64,000 bases of DNA from Flavobacteriales bacterium 34_180_T64. GTDB taxonomy: Bacteria > Bacteroidota > Bacteroidia > Flavobacteriales > Flavobacteriaceae. The notes beneath the pieces are model-generated. The model was not told the DNA's origin and ran no database searches. It saw nothing but the letters and a program-made list of their open reading frames with translations. A program made the translations under genes and the position numbers. The DNA lies in NCBI GenBank assembly GCA_002162765.1, contig MAAR01000011.1:124001-188000 (forward strand), read 5' to 3'. Below, in pieces: positions 63,595-64,000 of the stretch (positions are counted from its first letter, which is position 1; the number at the start of each line of letters is the position of its first letter).

Positions 63595-64000
63595 ATGAAA
63601 TTAAATAGTCTTCTTTTATTTTTAGCGGTTACGGTATTATTTGCGGGTTGCAAGAATGAGAAACACACTACAGGTGATACAAATTTAAAAACAAATAGTC
63701 CAGCTCTAAAAAATATCAGTGAATTATCCTATTTAGAGATATATCACGCTCTTTTTGTTGATGATAATGGTGGTTTTGATGCCCATGGTGATTTGTATGG
63801 TCAAGATGCAGTTTCAAGTTTGATTATCAATTCTGAAAATAATGATTGTGGGAATGCCCTATTTTTACTAAATAATTCAGATAAACCTATTGTTCTAGCG
63901 GTAAAAGCCTCCTTCAGTCTTACAGGCAATCCTGTCAACGAAATGACGAGAGCCTATACTATAAAACCAACCGATACGCTTTCTTTAGGGCATTCTGTAC
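63595..64000 (+). CDS. Lipoprotein of unknown function (3' end outside window)
   Basis: This is an open frame of 135 codons from the ATG at 63595 to the right edge. The N-terminus MKLNSLLLFLAVTVLFAGC is a lipoprotein signal peptide with the lipobox FAGC (Cys at residue 19), so the protein is anchored in a membrane after lipidation. The mature part starts KNEKHTTGDTN and then has a beta-rich sequence with DAHGDLYGQDAVSSL and later LFLLNNSDKPIVLAVKASF, which could be a small beta-sandwich domain. I do not recognise the family. It diverges from the third LytS/LytTR pair. Confidence 0.75.
   Translation, partial: MKLNSLLLFLAVTVLFAGCKNEKHTTGDTNLKTNSPALKNISELSYLEIYHALFVDDNGGFDAHGDLYGQDAVSSLIINSENNDCGNALFLLNNSDKPIVLAVKASFSLTGNPVNEMTRAYTIKPTDTLSLGHSV

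Overview
The window is AT-rich DNA from a member of the Bacteroidota, most likely a marine-type Flavobacteriaceae. Four things point there: a gliding-motility locus of the sprC-sprD-sprB-sprF type, type IX secretion (T9SS) C-terminal sorting domains, LytTR/LytS two-component systems, and many gene starts preceded by the Bacteroidota -7 element TAnnTTTG instead of an E. coli-type -10 box. No rRNA, tRNA, CRISPR array, complete insertion sequence or prophage was seen.

Layout. 1-7.2 kb: end of a DUF1853 gene (minus), then a plus-strand run of DEAD-box helicase, zinc-less MDR oxidoreductase, large secreted Asp-box/sortilin-like propeller protein and an LpxD-type acyltransferase, closed by a terminator. 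7.5-9.5 kb: M23/LysM peptidase and a small T9SS cargo protein. 9.5-24.3 kb: a minus-strand operon of about 14.7 kb from one recognisable promoter, encoding a beta-helix protein, an SprC-like protein, an SprD-like PorP/SprF-SPOR protein, a 2745-aa SprB-like adhesin and SprF. 24.4-25.0 kb: a small secreted protein with its own promoter and terminator.

25-34 kb and 49.7-56.3 kb carry two paralogous modules. In each, a LytS-type kinase and LytTR regulator (minus strand) diverge from an ABC ATPase followed by a giant protein that fuses two ABC-2 permease halves to an extracytoplasmic M1-type peptidase. The copies share a -7 sequence and a 14-base leader element. Copy 1 also contains an ankyrin/metallophosphatase gene, and its M1 protein is C-terminally short. 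Copy 2 has a possible 28-codon leader ORF. A decayed duplicate of the copy-2 regulator lies at 44.9-45.3 kb, joined to the tail of a sterol desaturase/fatty acid hydroxylase gene. This regulated ABC/M1 module is the best candidate here for an under-described system. A signal-sensing, peptide-handling or envelope-stress role is inference only.

Between and around the modules are an AraC regulator with an iron-type alcohol dehydrogenase, an M13 peptidase lipoprotein, a RidA-family protein, a cold-shock protein, two more DEAD-box helicases (the second with a DbpA-type RNA-binding domain and DEFD in motif II), a J-domain/KTSC protein and a DUF2339-DUF3999 membrane pair. From 56.4 kb to the end there are a zinc alcohol dehydrogenase, a slipin, a TPR-transmembrane-HTH regulator, a PepSY-like secreted protein, a third and different LytTR/LytS pair, and the start of a lipoprotein gene cut by the window edge.
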